From: JBKBIP01 sp046297495
GTDB taxonomy: Bacteria; Planctomycetota; Planctomycetia; Gemmatales; Gemmataceae
Direction: 5' to 3'
Assembly (NCBI GenBank): GCA_046297495.1
Contig: JBKBIP010000018.1
Coordinates: forward strand, 48,887-112,886
DNA: 64,000 nt
In this document: one piece after another, positions 8,270 through 16,416 of the stretch
How the letters are laid out: every line of letters starts with the position of its first letter
Position numbering within the stretch: position 1 is the first letter of the stretch
The notes under the pieces: model-generated
Told to the model about the DNA's origin: nothing
What the model saw: only the letters and a program-made list of their open reading frames with translations
Database searches by the model: none
Program-made: the position numbers and the translations under genes

Positions 8270-9616
8270 ATGAATTCAATCACCACCACGGCGGCGGAAG
8301 AGCAAACTACTGCCGTTGCCGAGACTGCATCCGAAAAGCTGGAAAATGGCGCCAGTCAAGCCGTGAACCGCTCGCTGGCCAATGGCGGCGCCGTCCAAGT
8401 GATGCAGCGTCCCATGTCAGCCCCTGTCAATCGGCTGCCAGAGCCGGACTACCGCGCGCCGACGCCGCCGATCCTGGCTTTGTGTTGCTTCCAGGAGCCG
8501 GACAGTATGCTCGGACGCTATGTGAGCCAGCTTGCTTCGTGCTTGGCCGAGCGTAGCCAAGTGGAGGTCCACCTGTTCACCCGCCATCTTTTTGATGACT
8601 TGGCGCCGTGCGTGCATCACCATGCCGTCGGCGATCCACTGGAACCGAACCTTTTAGAGCAAGCTCGTATTTATGCCGAGCGTGTCCAGGAATTGTTCCG
8701 CCGCCAATTTCCCGAAGAGGGCCGAGCGGTCACGCTCTTGGGATTCGACTGGCAGACCGTCCCGGTCCTCACAGGATTGCAACCAGCGGGACTTCGCGCT
8801 GCTTGGCTGTCTCTGCACTCCATCGAATGGCAGCGCAGCGACATGAGCAATGAGTTAAGCCAGCACATCCTGGAACTGGAGCGGGTGGGCTTGCGTTCCG
8901 CCCAGCGCGTGTTGGTGGCGGATGAGACGGTCGCCAAGCTCGCGCGGGAATTGCTGCCGGAATGTGAGGAACGTGTCAGCGAATGGCGACAAGTGTTTCC
9001 TCTGTTGCAGCTGCCACCCAGAGAAGACTTGGATCACGGTGCGGTTAAGGCCCGTTTCAACATCGGCCCCATCGACCCCACCATTCTGTTCATCGGCGAC
9101 ATGGATGACCGACATGGGCCAGACATCTTGATGAAGACGATGCCGACCTTGTTGCGGAACAATCCCCAGGTTCGGCTCATCCTGGTTGGCGACGGCCCGT
9201 TGCTTTGGCCCATGCGGGTCTATGCCCGGTATTTGCTGCTCGAACATGCCGTGCGCGTGGTCGGCCACCTGGAAGGTCAACCGTTGTTCGATCTCATCCA
9301 GGCCGCCAATGTCATCGCCGTGCCCAGCCGCGAGAACACGGAGGATTGGCAAATCATGGCTGCTTGGTCCCTGAAACGTCCCGTTGTGACCACGCACACG
9401 ATCGATTATGCGTTCTTGGAACACGAGCATAACTGTGTCCTGACCTATCCCCACGAAAACAGTTGCATTTGGGGCATCGAACGCTTGCTGTTCGATCCGC
9501 GCCTGGCCGAAGAGATCGCCGCCAACGGTCATAAGCTGGCCCATCAGCGCGCGGGCTGGAACATCGTGGCCGCTCAGCTGGAAGAATTGCTGGGGGTCGC
9601 CGTGGCAACCACTTAG
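8270..9616 (+). CDS. GT4-like protein with degenerate catalytic pair
   Basis: The 448-aa protein starts at ATG 8270 behind a strong AAGGAGG (8254-8260). The first 65 residues are low-complexity and polar, followed by a GT4-like fold. The C-domain entry (FNIGPIDPTILFIGDMDDRHGPD) closely parallels GPLDPTVLFVGRMVVQKGPD of the first transferase, so these are tandem paralogues. The catalytic region reads ENTEDWQIMAAWS; by gap-free alignment the two EX7E glutamates are N356 and A364. It is likely catalytically dead or highly diverged. It is third of three transferase-like genes ahead of the branching enzyme, which suggests an accessory role in a glucan-synthesising complex (inference). Confidence 0.75.
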   Translation: MNSITTTAAEEQTTAVAETASEKLENGASQAVNRSLANGGAVQVMQRPMSAPVNRLPEPDYRAPTPPILALCCFQEPDSMLGRYVSQLASCLAERSQVEVHLFTRHLFDDLAPCVHHHAVGDPLEPNLLEQARIYAERVQELFRRQFPEEGRAVTLLGFDWQTVPVLTGLQPAGLRAAWLSLHSIEWQRSDMSNELSQHILELERVGLRSAQRVLVADETVAKLARELLPECEERVSEWRQVFPLLQLPPREDLDHGAVKARFNIGPIDPTILFIGDMDDRHGPDILMKTMPTLLRNNPQVRLILVGDGPLLWPMRVYARYLLLEHAVRVVGHLEGQPLFDLIQAANVIAVPSRENTEDWQIMAAWSLKRPVVTTHTIDYAFLEHEHNCVLTYPHENSCIWGIERLLFDPRLAEEIAANGHKLAHQRAGWNIVAAQLEELLGVAVATT

Positions 9617-9665
9617 TACCAGAAGGTCAGAAGTCAGAGGTCAGAAATCGGAGATATGAGGAGGA

Positions 9666-9700
9666 TTTATCGATTCACGCAGGTAGTGCGAACCGATGAA
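9666..9700. repeat. Dispersed palindrome family A, copy 2 (degenerate left arm)
   Basis: A right arm GCGAACCGATGAA with a diverged left arm TTATCGATTCACGC lies between the third transferase and the branching enzyme. Just before it, 9628-9655 contains a loose tandem of GTCAGAA/GTCAGAG units. Confidence 0.5.
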
Positions 9701-9752
9701 TCGCTGATCCGCGACCAATGGGGAAAAGGTTTCACCCTGAGAGAACGCACCG

Positions 9753-11345
9753 ATGCCGAAGGGATATTTGCTGCTCGTCCTACACGCTCATTTGCCTTAT
9801 GTACGTCACCCGGAATTTGATCGGTTCCTGGAAGAACGCTGGTTCTTTGAGGCGGTGACGGAAACGTACATCCCGCTCATCAAATTCTTTGATCGCTTGC
9901 GCGATGAAGACGTCCCCTTTAAGTTGACGCTGTCCATCTCCCCGCCGCTGGCCAACATGTTGGAAGATCCGCTGCTCAGCAAGCGGACGTTGCGCCATCT
10001 GGATTTGCTCATCCAGCTGGCCGAGCGCGAGATGGAACGTACCCAGCATTGGCCGGACGTGCATTTCTTGTCGGGCATGTATCATCGCTTGTTCGTCGAG
10101 GCGCGGCAAACCTTCGTCGAACGCTGTCAGATGAAGTTGCTCAACGCCTTTCGGGAATATGCCGCGTCAGGGCACCTGGAATTGATGACGTGCGCTGGCA
10201 CGCACGGCTACTTGCCGTTACTGAACGCGGAGCCATGCACGGTGCGAGCCCAAATCCTGACGGCGGTTCAGGAACACGAACGGATTTTCGGCCAACGTCC
10301 GCGCGGCATGTGGGTCCCCGAATGCGCCTTTTATCCCGGCTTGGATCAAGTTCTCGCGGCGGCTGGCATCCGCTATTTCTTCGTGGATGCGCACGGCATC
10401 GAACATGCCACCCCCAAGCCGCTCTTTGGCGTCACGGCGCCATTATACTGTCCATCTGGCGTCGCCGCCTTTGGCCGTCACCCTGCCACGTCCCGGCTGG
10501 TGTGGAGCAACAAGATCGGCTACCCAGCGGATTACAACTATCGGGAATACTACCGCGACATCGGCTTCGATTTGGACGAGACCTATCTGGCTCCCTTCCA
10601 GTACGCCGAAGGCATCCGCACGCATACCGGGATCAAGTATCACCGCATCACCGGTCCGACGCAGGACAAACATCTGTACAATCCCGAATGGGGCCGGGAG
10701 GCGGCGGAACGGCACGCCCATGATTTCGCCAATCGCTGCCGCGATTTGGCCTATCACGCTGGCAGCCACATGCCATTCCCGTGCGTGCTCGTCTCCCCCT
10801 ATGACGCCGAATTGTTCGGCCATTGGTGGTTTGAAGGGCCACAATGGATTTATTATCTCTTGCGCGAGTTGGGACGCTGGGGGGGAGACGTGGAGCTGGG
10901 AACGCCTAGCCAATACTTGTCCGCCTACCCGATTCAGCAGAAAGCCATGCCCGCCGCCAGCAGTTGGGGCCGCAACGGCTTCAACGAACATTGGGTCAAT
11001 CCCAAGACCGATTGGATGTGGCGCCCCTTGCACGAGGCCGCCGTGCGCATGACCCAGACCGTTCAGCGCCACCGCGATTTATCTCCTGGCAGCTTAGAGG
11101 ATCGCGCCTTACGCCAGGCTGGCCGCGAGTTGATGCTCGCCCAAAGCTCCGATTGGCCGTTCATCCTCACCAATGGCACCACCGAGGAATACGCCCGCCG
11201 CCGCTTCCACGATCATTTGAATCGATTTCACGATCTAATCAATCGTTTAGACTGTCAGGCTATTGACTCGACTCGTCTGCAAGCCATCGAATACATGGAT
11301 GCCATCTTCCCGAAATTGGATTATCGGGTATTCGCGCCGGCTTAA
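9753..11345 (+). CDS. GH57-family 1,4-alpha-glucan branching enzyme
   Basis: The 530-aa protein begins with the GH57 signature HAHLPYVRHPE and continues through a (beta/alpha)7-barrel. The nucleophile motif is WVPECAFYPG (Glu near residue 190). The acid/base aspartate is in SPYDAELFGHWWFEG, and the C-terminal helical DUF1957-type domain is present. Length (about 530) fits bacterial GH57 branching enzymes, which cut alpha-1,4 chains and rejoin them as alpha-1,6 branches. No signal peptide is seen, so it acts in the cytoplasm. It is last of a four-gene cluster with the transferases and ends at a strong terminator (11377-11416). The ribosome site is weak. Confidence 0.9.
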   Translation: MPKGYLLLVLHAHLPYVRHPEFDRFLEERWFFEAVTETYIPLIKFFDRLRDEDVPFKLTLSISPPLANMLEDPLLSKRTLRHLDLLIQLAEREMERTQHWPDVHFLSGMYHRLFVEARQTFVERCQMKLLNAFREYAASGHLELMTCAGTHGYLPLLNAEPCTVRAQILTAVQEHERIFGQRPRGMWVPECAFYPGLDQVLAAAGIRYFFVDAHGIEHATPKPLFGVTAPLYCPSGVAAFGRHPATSRLVWSNKIGYPADYNYREYYRDIGFDLDETYLAPFQYAEGIRTHTGIKYHRITGPTQDKHLYNPEWGREAAERHAHDFANRCRDLAYHAGSHMPFPCVLVSPYDAELFGHWWFEGPQWIYYLLRELGRWGGDVELGTPSQYLSAYPIQQKAMPAASSWGRNGFNEHWVNPKTDWMWRPLHEAAVRMTQTVQRHRDLSPGSLEDRALRQAGRELMLAQSSDWPFILTNGTTEEYARRRFHDHLNRFHDLINRLDCQAIDSTRLQAIEYMDAIFPKLDYRVFAPA

Positions 11346-11376
11346 GAAAGGAGTCGCCAACGCTTCAAGGAGGAAC

Positions 11377-11416
11377 AAGAACCTCGTTTTCCCCGCGAAA
11401 ACGAGGTTCTTTTTTT
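11377..11416 (+). terminator. Rho-independent terminator of the glucan operon
   Basis: A perfect 14-bp stem (11377-11390 AAGAACCTCGTTTT with 11398-11411), a 7-nt loop and a T-tract to 11416, 31 bp after the GH57 stop codon. It also separates this operon from the convergent nucleoside hydrolase gene. Confidence 0.92.
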
Positions 11417-11461
11417 GGGTTTCGGCTTGTTTGCGGGTGGCCAGGGTCGGGGAGAGAAGCA

Positions 11462-12394
11462 TCACCCCAGCCGACGCAGGGTTTCATCGATGTATTCCCG
11501 TAGGGGTGGAATATCCATGTCAATGGCAAGTTCGACATTGGGGGCCGGCCGCGCGAAGGGGCGGGCATCGACGACGCTCATGCCGCGCGTCAGCTCGCCG
11601 CGGGTCTCCACGTCCACGGGATAGGGGCGCAGGTGGAGCGCTTCCGGGACGGCCAACGCGGCGATGCCCACCACATCCTTGAGATGAAACCCTTCAATGC
11701 CATAGAGATTCGACGTGGCCCCGATACCAAACGGCACGATCTGACGCAGGAACCGAGAAGCGTTCGTTTCCGGGGCCGGGAGATCCAATAGATCAGAAGG
11801 GGAAAGTAGCAGTTTCCGGCTCACATCCAAGGGAATCAACGTCAGCGGCGCGCCACAGTGCAAGACCTGACGGGCGGCCATCGGATCACAGTAGAAATGA
11901 AACTCGGCGCAAGCGGAAGCATTGCCGGGTTCATGCCAGGCGCCACCGACGCAGATTATCTGCTTGACTTGCGTGGGAAGCTCTGGATCGCGGTCCAACG
12001 CACGGGCCAGGACAGTCAACGGCCCCAAGTTGATGATCGTGATTTCCTGGGGATACAAGCGAATGAAATCAACGATAAGCTTGTCGCTGGGATGGGGATG
12101 GTGCAGCTTGGCACAGGGAAAATCGACCCCGCCTAAGCCGTTGGGACCGTGCAGCCGCGTGCCGTCCGTATCATATTCCACGGGCAAGGCGGCGCCGATG
12201 CGCGGCCAGCGTGGGGGATCGATTTGCTCAACGATCGTGTGCGCGTTGAGGGTGGCCTGTTCACTCGTTACATTCCCAGCCGTGGCGGCCACCCCCAAGA
12301 CATCCAAGTTCGGGTCGAACACCGCCAAAGCCACGGCGAATGCCGTATCAATGCCAGCGTCGGCCACGATGATTACTTTATGCGTCATATCCAT
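11462..12394 (-). CDS. Inosine-uridine nucleoside hydrolase-like protein, altered Asp cluster
   Basis: The 310-aa protein has the nucleoside N-ribohydrolase fold, including AEFHFYCDPMAARQVL near 163-178, a PLDVSRK segment, and a C-terminal FHLKD aspartate. The N-terminal calcium/catalytic cluster, normally DxDPGxDD, reads VADAGIDTA: the first Asp is Val and the last Asp is Thr, while the middle two remain. Activity may thus be reduced or changed. Its ATG directly follows the trpD stop (TAAATG), so the two are translationally coupled. Nothing links purine/pyrimidine salvage to tryptophan synthesis except ribose-phosphate chemistry, so the pairing is unexplained. Confidence 0.85.
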   Translation of the reverse strand: MDMTHKVIIVADAGIDTAFAVALAVFDPNLDVLGVAATAGNVTSEQATLNAHTIVEQIDPPRWPRIGAALPVEYDTDGTRLHGPNGLGGVDFPCAKLHHPHPSDKLIVDFIRLYPQEITIINLGPLTVLARALDRDPELPTQVKQIICVGGAWHEPGNASACAEFHFYCDPMAARQVLHCGAPLTLIPLDVSRKLLLSPSDLLDLPAPETNASRFLRQIVPFGIGATSNLYGIEGFHLKDVVGIAALAVPEALHLRPYPVDVETRGELTRGMSVVDARPFARPAPNVELAIDMDIPPLREYIDETLRRLG

Positions 12395-13474
12395 TTATCC
12401 TTTCCCCGAGGAATTCGTGGCCTCCGTCGCCACTGGCGAACAAGCCGTCAGACGATCCAAGACGCGGCGAGCCTTGCCACGGACAATGGCATCGCGGGCC
12501 AGCATCACCCCTTCGCGGAGCGAAGCCACGCGTCCGGCGGCCCATAACGCCGCCGCCGCGTTGGCCAATACCACGCCCTGGGCGGGACCAGCCACGCCGT
12601 CGAGCACCTGCCGGATCAAGCGGGCGCTGTCCGCCGGACCAGCCACTTTAATGTCATCGATTTGGCAGGGAGATAGTCCAAAGTCGTCCGGCCGCCATTC
12701 GTGCGCCGTCACGGTCGAGCCGCACACTTCCCGCACTAACGTCGGCGCCGACAAGCTGACTTCATCCAAACCATCCCGACCGCACACCACGAAAGTGCGT
12801 TGCGTTCCCAGTCGCGCGACTGCGCCGGCCACGGAGTCCAGCAGTTCCGGCTTGCCCACTCCCACGATTTGATAAACCGCGCCAGCGGGATTGAGCAGCG
12901 GTCCCAGGCAGTTGAAGATCGTCCGCACTCCCAGCCGTTGGCGGAGAGAAGCCACGCAGGCCATGACCGGATGAAAGTACGGGGCGAAGCAAAACGCCAT
13001 GCCGGCTTCGCGCAAACACAACGCCGGCCATTCGGTTCCGGCGACCAGGTGTATTCCCAACGCGGTCAAGACGTCGGCGCTGCCGCTGGTGCTGGAGACC
13101 GACCGATTGCCGTGCTTGACCACTGGCACCCCCGCGCCGGCCACGACGAACGCGGACGCTGTGCTGACGTTGAATGTCCCGGTGCCGTCGCCGCCCGTGC
13201 CGGAGGTGTCCACGACCGACAAGCCACCCGTATCCAGAGGGATCATCAACTGGCGCAATACGCGCGCAGCGCCGGCGATTTCCTCCGCCTCCTCCCCCTT
13301 CATGCGCAAGGCAATCAATAAGGCCGCTGTTTCCGCTTCCCCGCACTCCCCACTCAGGACATCCTGAAAGGCCGCTTCAATCTGGCGCGGCGAAAGGGGT
13401 TGACGGGCCAGCAGGGTTTCCAAGGCTTCCCGAAAGGAGAACGACGCCGTCGTATGCACCAGAATTCTCCCCAT
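12395..13474 (-). CDS. trpD: Anthranilate phosphoribosyltransferase
   Basis: The 359-aa cytoplasmic enzyme joins anthranilate and PRPP in the second step of tryptophan synthesis. Family motifs are clear: GTGGD at 92-96 and NVST at 102-105 (PRPP site), KHGNR at 120-124, and the N-terminal helical domain with ALLIALRMKG. The chain has about 10 more residues at the N-terminus than many TrpD proteins, and no strong ribosome site marks the ATG at 13474, so a slightly later start is possible. No other trp gene is nearby. It is first of a two-gene operon with the nucleoside hydrolase. Confidence 0.93.
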   Translation of the reverse strand: MGRILVHTTASFSFREALETLLARQPLSPRQIEAAFQDVLSGECGEAETAALLIALRMKGEEAEEIAGAARVLRQLMIPLDTGGLSVVDTSGTGGDGTGTFNVSTASAFVVAGAGVPVVKHGNRSVSSTSGSADVLTALGIHLVAGTEWPALCLREAGMAFCFAPYFHPVMACVASLRQRLGVRTIFNCLGPLLNPAGAVYQIVGVGKPELLDSVAGAVARLGTQRTFVVCGRDGLDEVSLSAPTLVREVCGSTVTAHEWRPDDFGLSPCQIDDIKVAGPADSARLIRQVLDGVAGPAQGVVLANAAAALWAAGRVASLREGVMLARDAIVRGKARRVLDRLTACSPVATEATNSSGKG

Positions 13475-13480
13475 TTATCC

Positions 13481-13504
13481 AGAACTTCGGCTGAAGTTCT
13501 TTTT
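13481..13504 (+). promoter_or_regulatory. Hairpin/operator-like palindrome between trpD and lexA
   Basis: AGAACTTC-GGCT-GAAGTTCT is a perfect 8-bp palindrome followed on the plus strand by CTTTTT. It lies 7 bp upstream of the trpD start, between divergent genes where no plus-strand transcript is expected. It could block antisense transcription into the lexA side or act as an operator for trpD. Confidence 0.4.
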
Positions 13505-13542
13505 ATGTATTTTAAGTTGCTTCTCAAAAAAATAAATTTATA

Positions 13543-13571
13543 TTGTATACATACGTCTAATATACTAATGT
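13543..13571 (+). promoter_or_regulatory. Candidate lexA promoter
   Basis: TTGTAT (13543-13548), 17 bp, TAATGT (13566-13571) in an AT-rich patch, about 113 bp before the lexA start. The -35 overlaps an 8-bp palindrome TGTATACA (13544-13551), a possible autoregulatory LexA site. I saw no classical SOS box of other phyla. Confidence 0.4.
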
Positions 13572-13683
13572 TTATAGAAGAGGTGAAACGAGGAACATTC
13601 AAACCTCGGTCATAAACCGTTGGCATTAACGATGGCGTTCACCATCATCACCTTACCATTTTATATTCAAAGGGAGTCCGAGG

Positions 13684-14289
13684 ATGCCAGACTTCAGCCA
13701 ATTGACGTCGCGTCAACTTGAGATTTACGAATTCATTCGCCACAAGATCGAATCGCGCGGCTACGGTCCCACGGTGCGCGAGATCGGCCAAGCATTTGAC
13801 ATCAAATCGCCGAACGGTGTCATGTGCCATTTGAAGGCGCTAGAGAAGAAAGGATTGATCAAACGGGAGAAAGACGCCGCCCGCGCCATCCAATTAGTGG
13901 ACCATCGCCCCCCCGCCGTGGGCATCCCGTTCTTGGGCGCCGTCGCCGCCGGTTCGCCGACCTTGGCCGTCGAGCAAGACGAATGTTTGGAGTTCAACGA
14001 TCTATTCGGCGGCCCCAATCAGGTGGCCTTGAAAGTCCGGGGGCAATCGATGATCGAGGACCACATCGACGACGGCGATTACGTTATCATCCAACGCAAG
14101 GAAACCGCGCAAAACGGCGAGCGCGTGGTCGCCCTCATCGATGGGGAAGCGACTTTGAAGCGGTTCTATCGGCGCAAAGACCACATCCGCCTGGAACCCG
14201 CCAATGGCACGATGGCCCCCATCATTGTCAACGAGACTTCCGACGTGAAAATCCTGGGGTCACTGGTCGGCGTGGTGCGCAAGTGTTGA
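13684..14289 (+). CDS. lexA: LexA repressor (SOS regulator)
   Basis: The 201-aa protein has an N-terminal winged helix (LTSRQLEIYEFIRHKIESRG with YGPTVREIGQAFDI, about 7-60). The C-terminal S24 self-cleavage domain follows, with scissile A89-G90 (VAAGSP), nucleophile S122 (GQSMIEDHI) and general base K159 (GEATLKRF). LexA represses DNA-repair genes and cuts itself when RecA is activated. ATG 13684 is preceded by AAGGGAG. No SOS target is obvious beside it; trpD is divergent upstream. Length and motifs are normal, so this should be functional. Confidence 0.96.
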   Translation: MPDFSQLTSRQLEIYEFIRHKIESRGYGPTVREIGQAFDIKSPNGVMCHLKALEKKGLIKREKDAARAIQLVDHRPPAVGIPFLGAVAAGSPTLAVEQDECLEFNDLFGGPNQVALKVRGQSMIEDHIDDGDYVIIQRKETAQNGERVVALIDGEATLKRFYRRKDHIRLEPANGTMAPIIVNETSDVKILGSLVGVVRKC

Positions 14290-14333
14290 GGTTGGAAAAG
14301 GGGAGCCGACAGCAGAGGAGAATGCAAGGGGGA

Positions 14334-14367
14334 ACGGTTCGCGCCCGCCATGCCCGCGCGAACCGAT
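14334..14367. repeat. Dispersed palindrome family A, copy 3
   Basis: ACGGTTCGCG ... CGCGAACCGAT inverted repeat between the 3' ends of lexA and the LysM-like gene. Its position between convergent genes could make it serve as a terminator, though no T-run is present. Confidence 0.6.
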
Positions 14368-14387
14368 CCATCCCGGATGATCGACCA

Positions 14388-16124
14388 TCACGGCGCGTTC
14401 GCCGGATTGATATGGGCATCTTCTGGCATGCGCAGCTCGGCTCCGATCGGAAGGGGAATCTTGGGATCAAATGTGGGATTGAGCTGGTAGATTTGCATCC
14501 AGCGTTCCGGATTATTCAGAGTTTTCCGCGCCACATCGCGGAATGTTTCGTTGGCCGATCCTACTTTATAGAACTTGGCGATCCCCGGATTGGACCAAGA
14601 CGTTTGGCCGGCACCACCCGGCGGGGATGGCGGTCGTGGCGCTGGCGCCGTGGGAATATCGGCGGAAGCAACACCATATCCGGGAATAGCAGCTCCATAG
14701 CGCGCTTTCAAAATATGTAACGGTGGAATGAAGATCGGTTGTCCCGGAGCAATCTGGGGTGGGTCCATGCGCAGCCCTTCGCTGGCCATGGGATGGCTGC
14801 GGTTGAAAGCGAGCAACGCCTGTTCGTATTTCTCGTGGTGATAGAATCGTTGGCAAATGCCCCGAATCGTGTCGTTTGGCTGCGCGCGGTACATTTCCTC
14901 ATCATAGCTCATCACTTGCGGCGTCTGAAAAACGGGCGGGCGCTGGTTGGGGACCTGCGGCGCGATCGGTGGACTGCTCGCCCGCGCGGGACTCCCCAAC
15001 GGCACGGACACACGCGGGTTGTTGTGTTGGGCCAATTGTTCGTCCGCGCTCCTGCCGCCAAATGGCGCCGCCGCGCCGGTGAGCATGAGGTTGTCATTTG
15101 ATTTGTCGGGAGTGGGAACAGGTTGCATCAACTGCACCGCCGGCGCGGCGCTGTTCAAAGCCACGGCCGGCGGGGTGGTGATTTCCGATGCTGGCATGGA
15201 AGTTCCCGCTTCGGTAGGCGGCGGCGTCGCCGCGGCACTGCTAGCCGTGGTGGGCGCGGGGAACTCACTGCTACCCCAAGCATCCGGCGCTGGCGGGGCG
15301 GTGGTGGGATGAGCTGGCGCAGCCGGGGCGGGAGCGGGTGGCGGCGGGTCCCAATCGCTCGGTGGCGGCGCGAAATCAGGGACCGTCCAGCCCGGGGCAT
15401 CGGCAGAGGGACTTGCCGATTCAGCCGGTTTATCGGGGGTGGACGTCATGGCGGTGGCGGCGGTTTCCGGTGGGAGCGGAGCAGTAGGGTCCAGCGACGA
15501 AGCGGGCGTCCACTGGTCATTCGGGGTATCCACCGTGGCCGTTCGCGGGTCGAGAGTCGGCGTGGGTGACTGCCCCTCGGGGTGTTGCTCCTTGCTAGTC
15601 TCGGCTGACGAAGAGGCGACGGACACACTGGGCGCAGGGGCCGGCGGCGGGGGATAGGGGAATGACTCATGCCCTTCCGGCTCTGGCTTGGTAGTTGCCG
15701 CGACGGCAGCCGGCGCCGGTGGCTCGATGATTGGTTTCCCTGCGTTCTCGGATGGGGCGCTGGCTCCTACCTTTTCCCGTCCCCAAATGGGTGCGGCATC
15801 ACCTGGATCGCCATTCGTCGCGCTGCCACCATTTTCGGGGATGGAAAAATCATACGGGTCCGAGACGGGCGGAAGGGTTTCCGCCGCGATGGTTCCAGGA
15901 AATGAAGCCGGGATGACACCGCTGGCCGATGACTGGCCCGACGCACGGCTGCCATCCTTCCCAGGGCGCGCTGGATCACGCGGCTCGACGCGCGCGGCAA
16001 GTTCCTCATCGCGCGGCGGCGCTCCCGTCGGCGATTCACCGTGTAGCTTGGTGAACAAGACGACGCTGACCATCGTTAAAAACGACGTCGTGATCGCCAA
16101 GCCGATCTTGGTCTCGCGTGTCAT
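14388..16124 (-). CDS. Membrane-anchored proline-rich protein with LysM-like C-terminus
   Basis: The 578-aa protein starts at ATG 16124, chosen for the GGAGAAAGG ribosome site; the upstream extension crosses the promoter. It has one membrane segment (about residues 7-26, IGLAITTSFLTMVSVVLF). About 330 residues of Pro/Ala/Ser/Thr-rich low complexity follow. Two LysM-like modules end the protein: one begins MYRAQPNDTIRGICQRFY and ends GQPIFIPP; the other begins FYKVGSANETFRDVARKTL and ends GAELRMP. This suits a cytoplasmic-membrane protein whose long spacer lets LysM domains reach a glycan. It lies downstream of the mra genes on the same strand but has its own promoter-like region at 16287-16316. 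Confidence 0.8.
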   Translation of the reverse strand: MTRETKIGLAITTSFLTMVSVVLFTKLHGESPTGAPPRDEELAARVEPRDPARPGKDGSRASGQSSASGVIPASFPGTIAAETLPPVSDPYDFSIPENGGSATNGDPGDAAPIWGREKVGASAPSENAGKPIIEPPAPAAVAATTKPEPEGHESFPYPPPPAPAPSVSVASSSAETSKEQHPEGQSPTPTLDPRTATVDTPNDQWTPASSLDPTAPLPPETAATAMTSTPDKPAESASPSADAPGWTVPDFAPPPSDWDPPPPAPAPAAPAHPTTAPPAPDAWGSSEFPAPTTASSAAATPPPTEAGTSMPASEITTPPAVALNSAAPAVQLMQPVPTPDKSNDNLMLTGAAAPFGGRSADEQLAQHNNPRVSVPLGSPARASSPPIAPQVPNQRPPVFQTPQVMSYDEEMYRAQPNDTIRGICQRFYHHEKYEQALLAFNRSHPMASEGLRMDPPQIAPGQPIFIPPLHILKARYGAAIPGYGVASADIPTAPAPRPPSPPGGAGQTSWSNPGIAKFYKVGSANETFRDVARKTLNNPERWMQIYQLNPTFDPKIPLPIGAELRMPEDAHINPANAP

Positions 16125-16286
16125 ACGCCTTTCTCCTCTCCGTTTGGAACATGATTCCGCTGGCCGTTCCGCCTCACCTCTAGGATTCGTCGTTATGCTT
16201 GTGCTCATTCCGCGCCCAATGCGCTCTGTCCGCCACAACGGAATAACAGGCTCCCCTATATGTATGCCATAATAAGTGTGACAGGT

Positions 16287-16316
16287 ACACCATACCAAGT
16301 CGATGGTGTTTGACAA
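16287..16316 (-). promoter_or_regulatory. Candidate promoter with operator palindrome for the LysM-like gene
   Basis: On the minus strand TTGTCA (16316-16311), a 16-bp spacer and TATGGT (16294-16289) resemble a promoter. A perfect 7-bp inverted repeat ACACCAT/ATGGTGT (16287-16293 and 16303-16309, 9-bp spacing) covers the -10 and spacer, which suits a repressor site. Confidence 0.4.
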
Positions 16317-16416
16317 TTTCACGCTACGCCGCGTTGCGATACATACAACGTGTCATAGCTTCACCAGTTTTCCTGATCCCGTCACTCCGCACAAACGAAA
16401 AATAACTCGCAAGCGA

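Noticed and set aside
14388..16322. Extended start of the LysM-like protein at 16322
   Set aside because: The extra 66 residues pass through the promoter/palindrome; the internal ATG at 16124 has a clear ribosome site and directly precedes the membrane helix.
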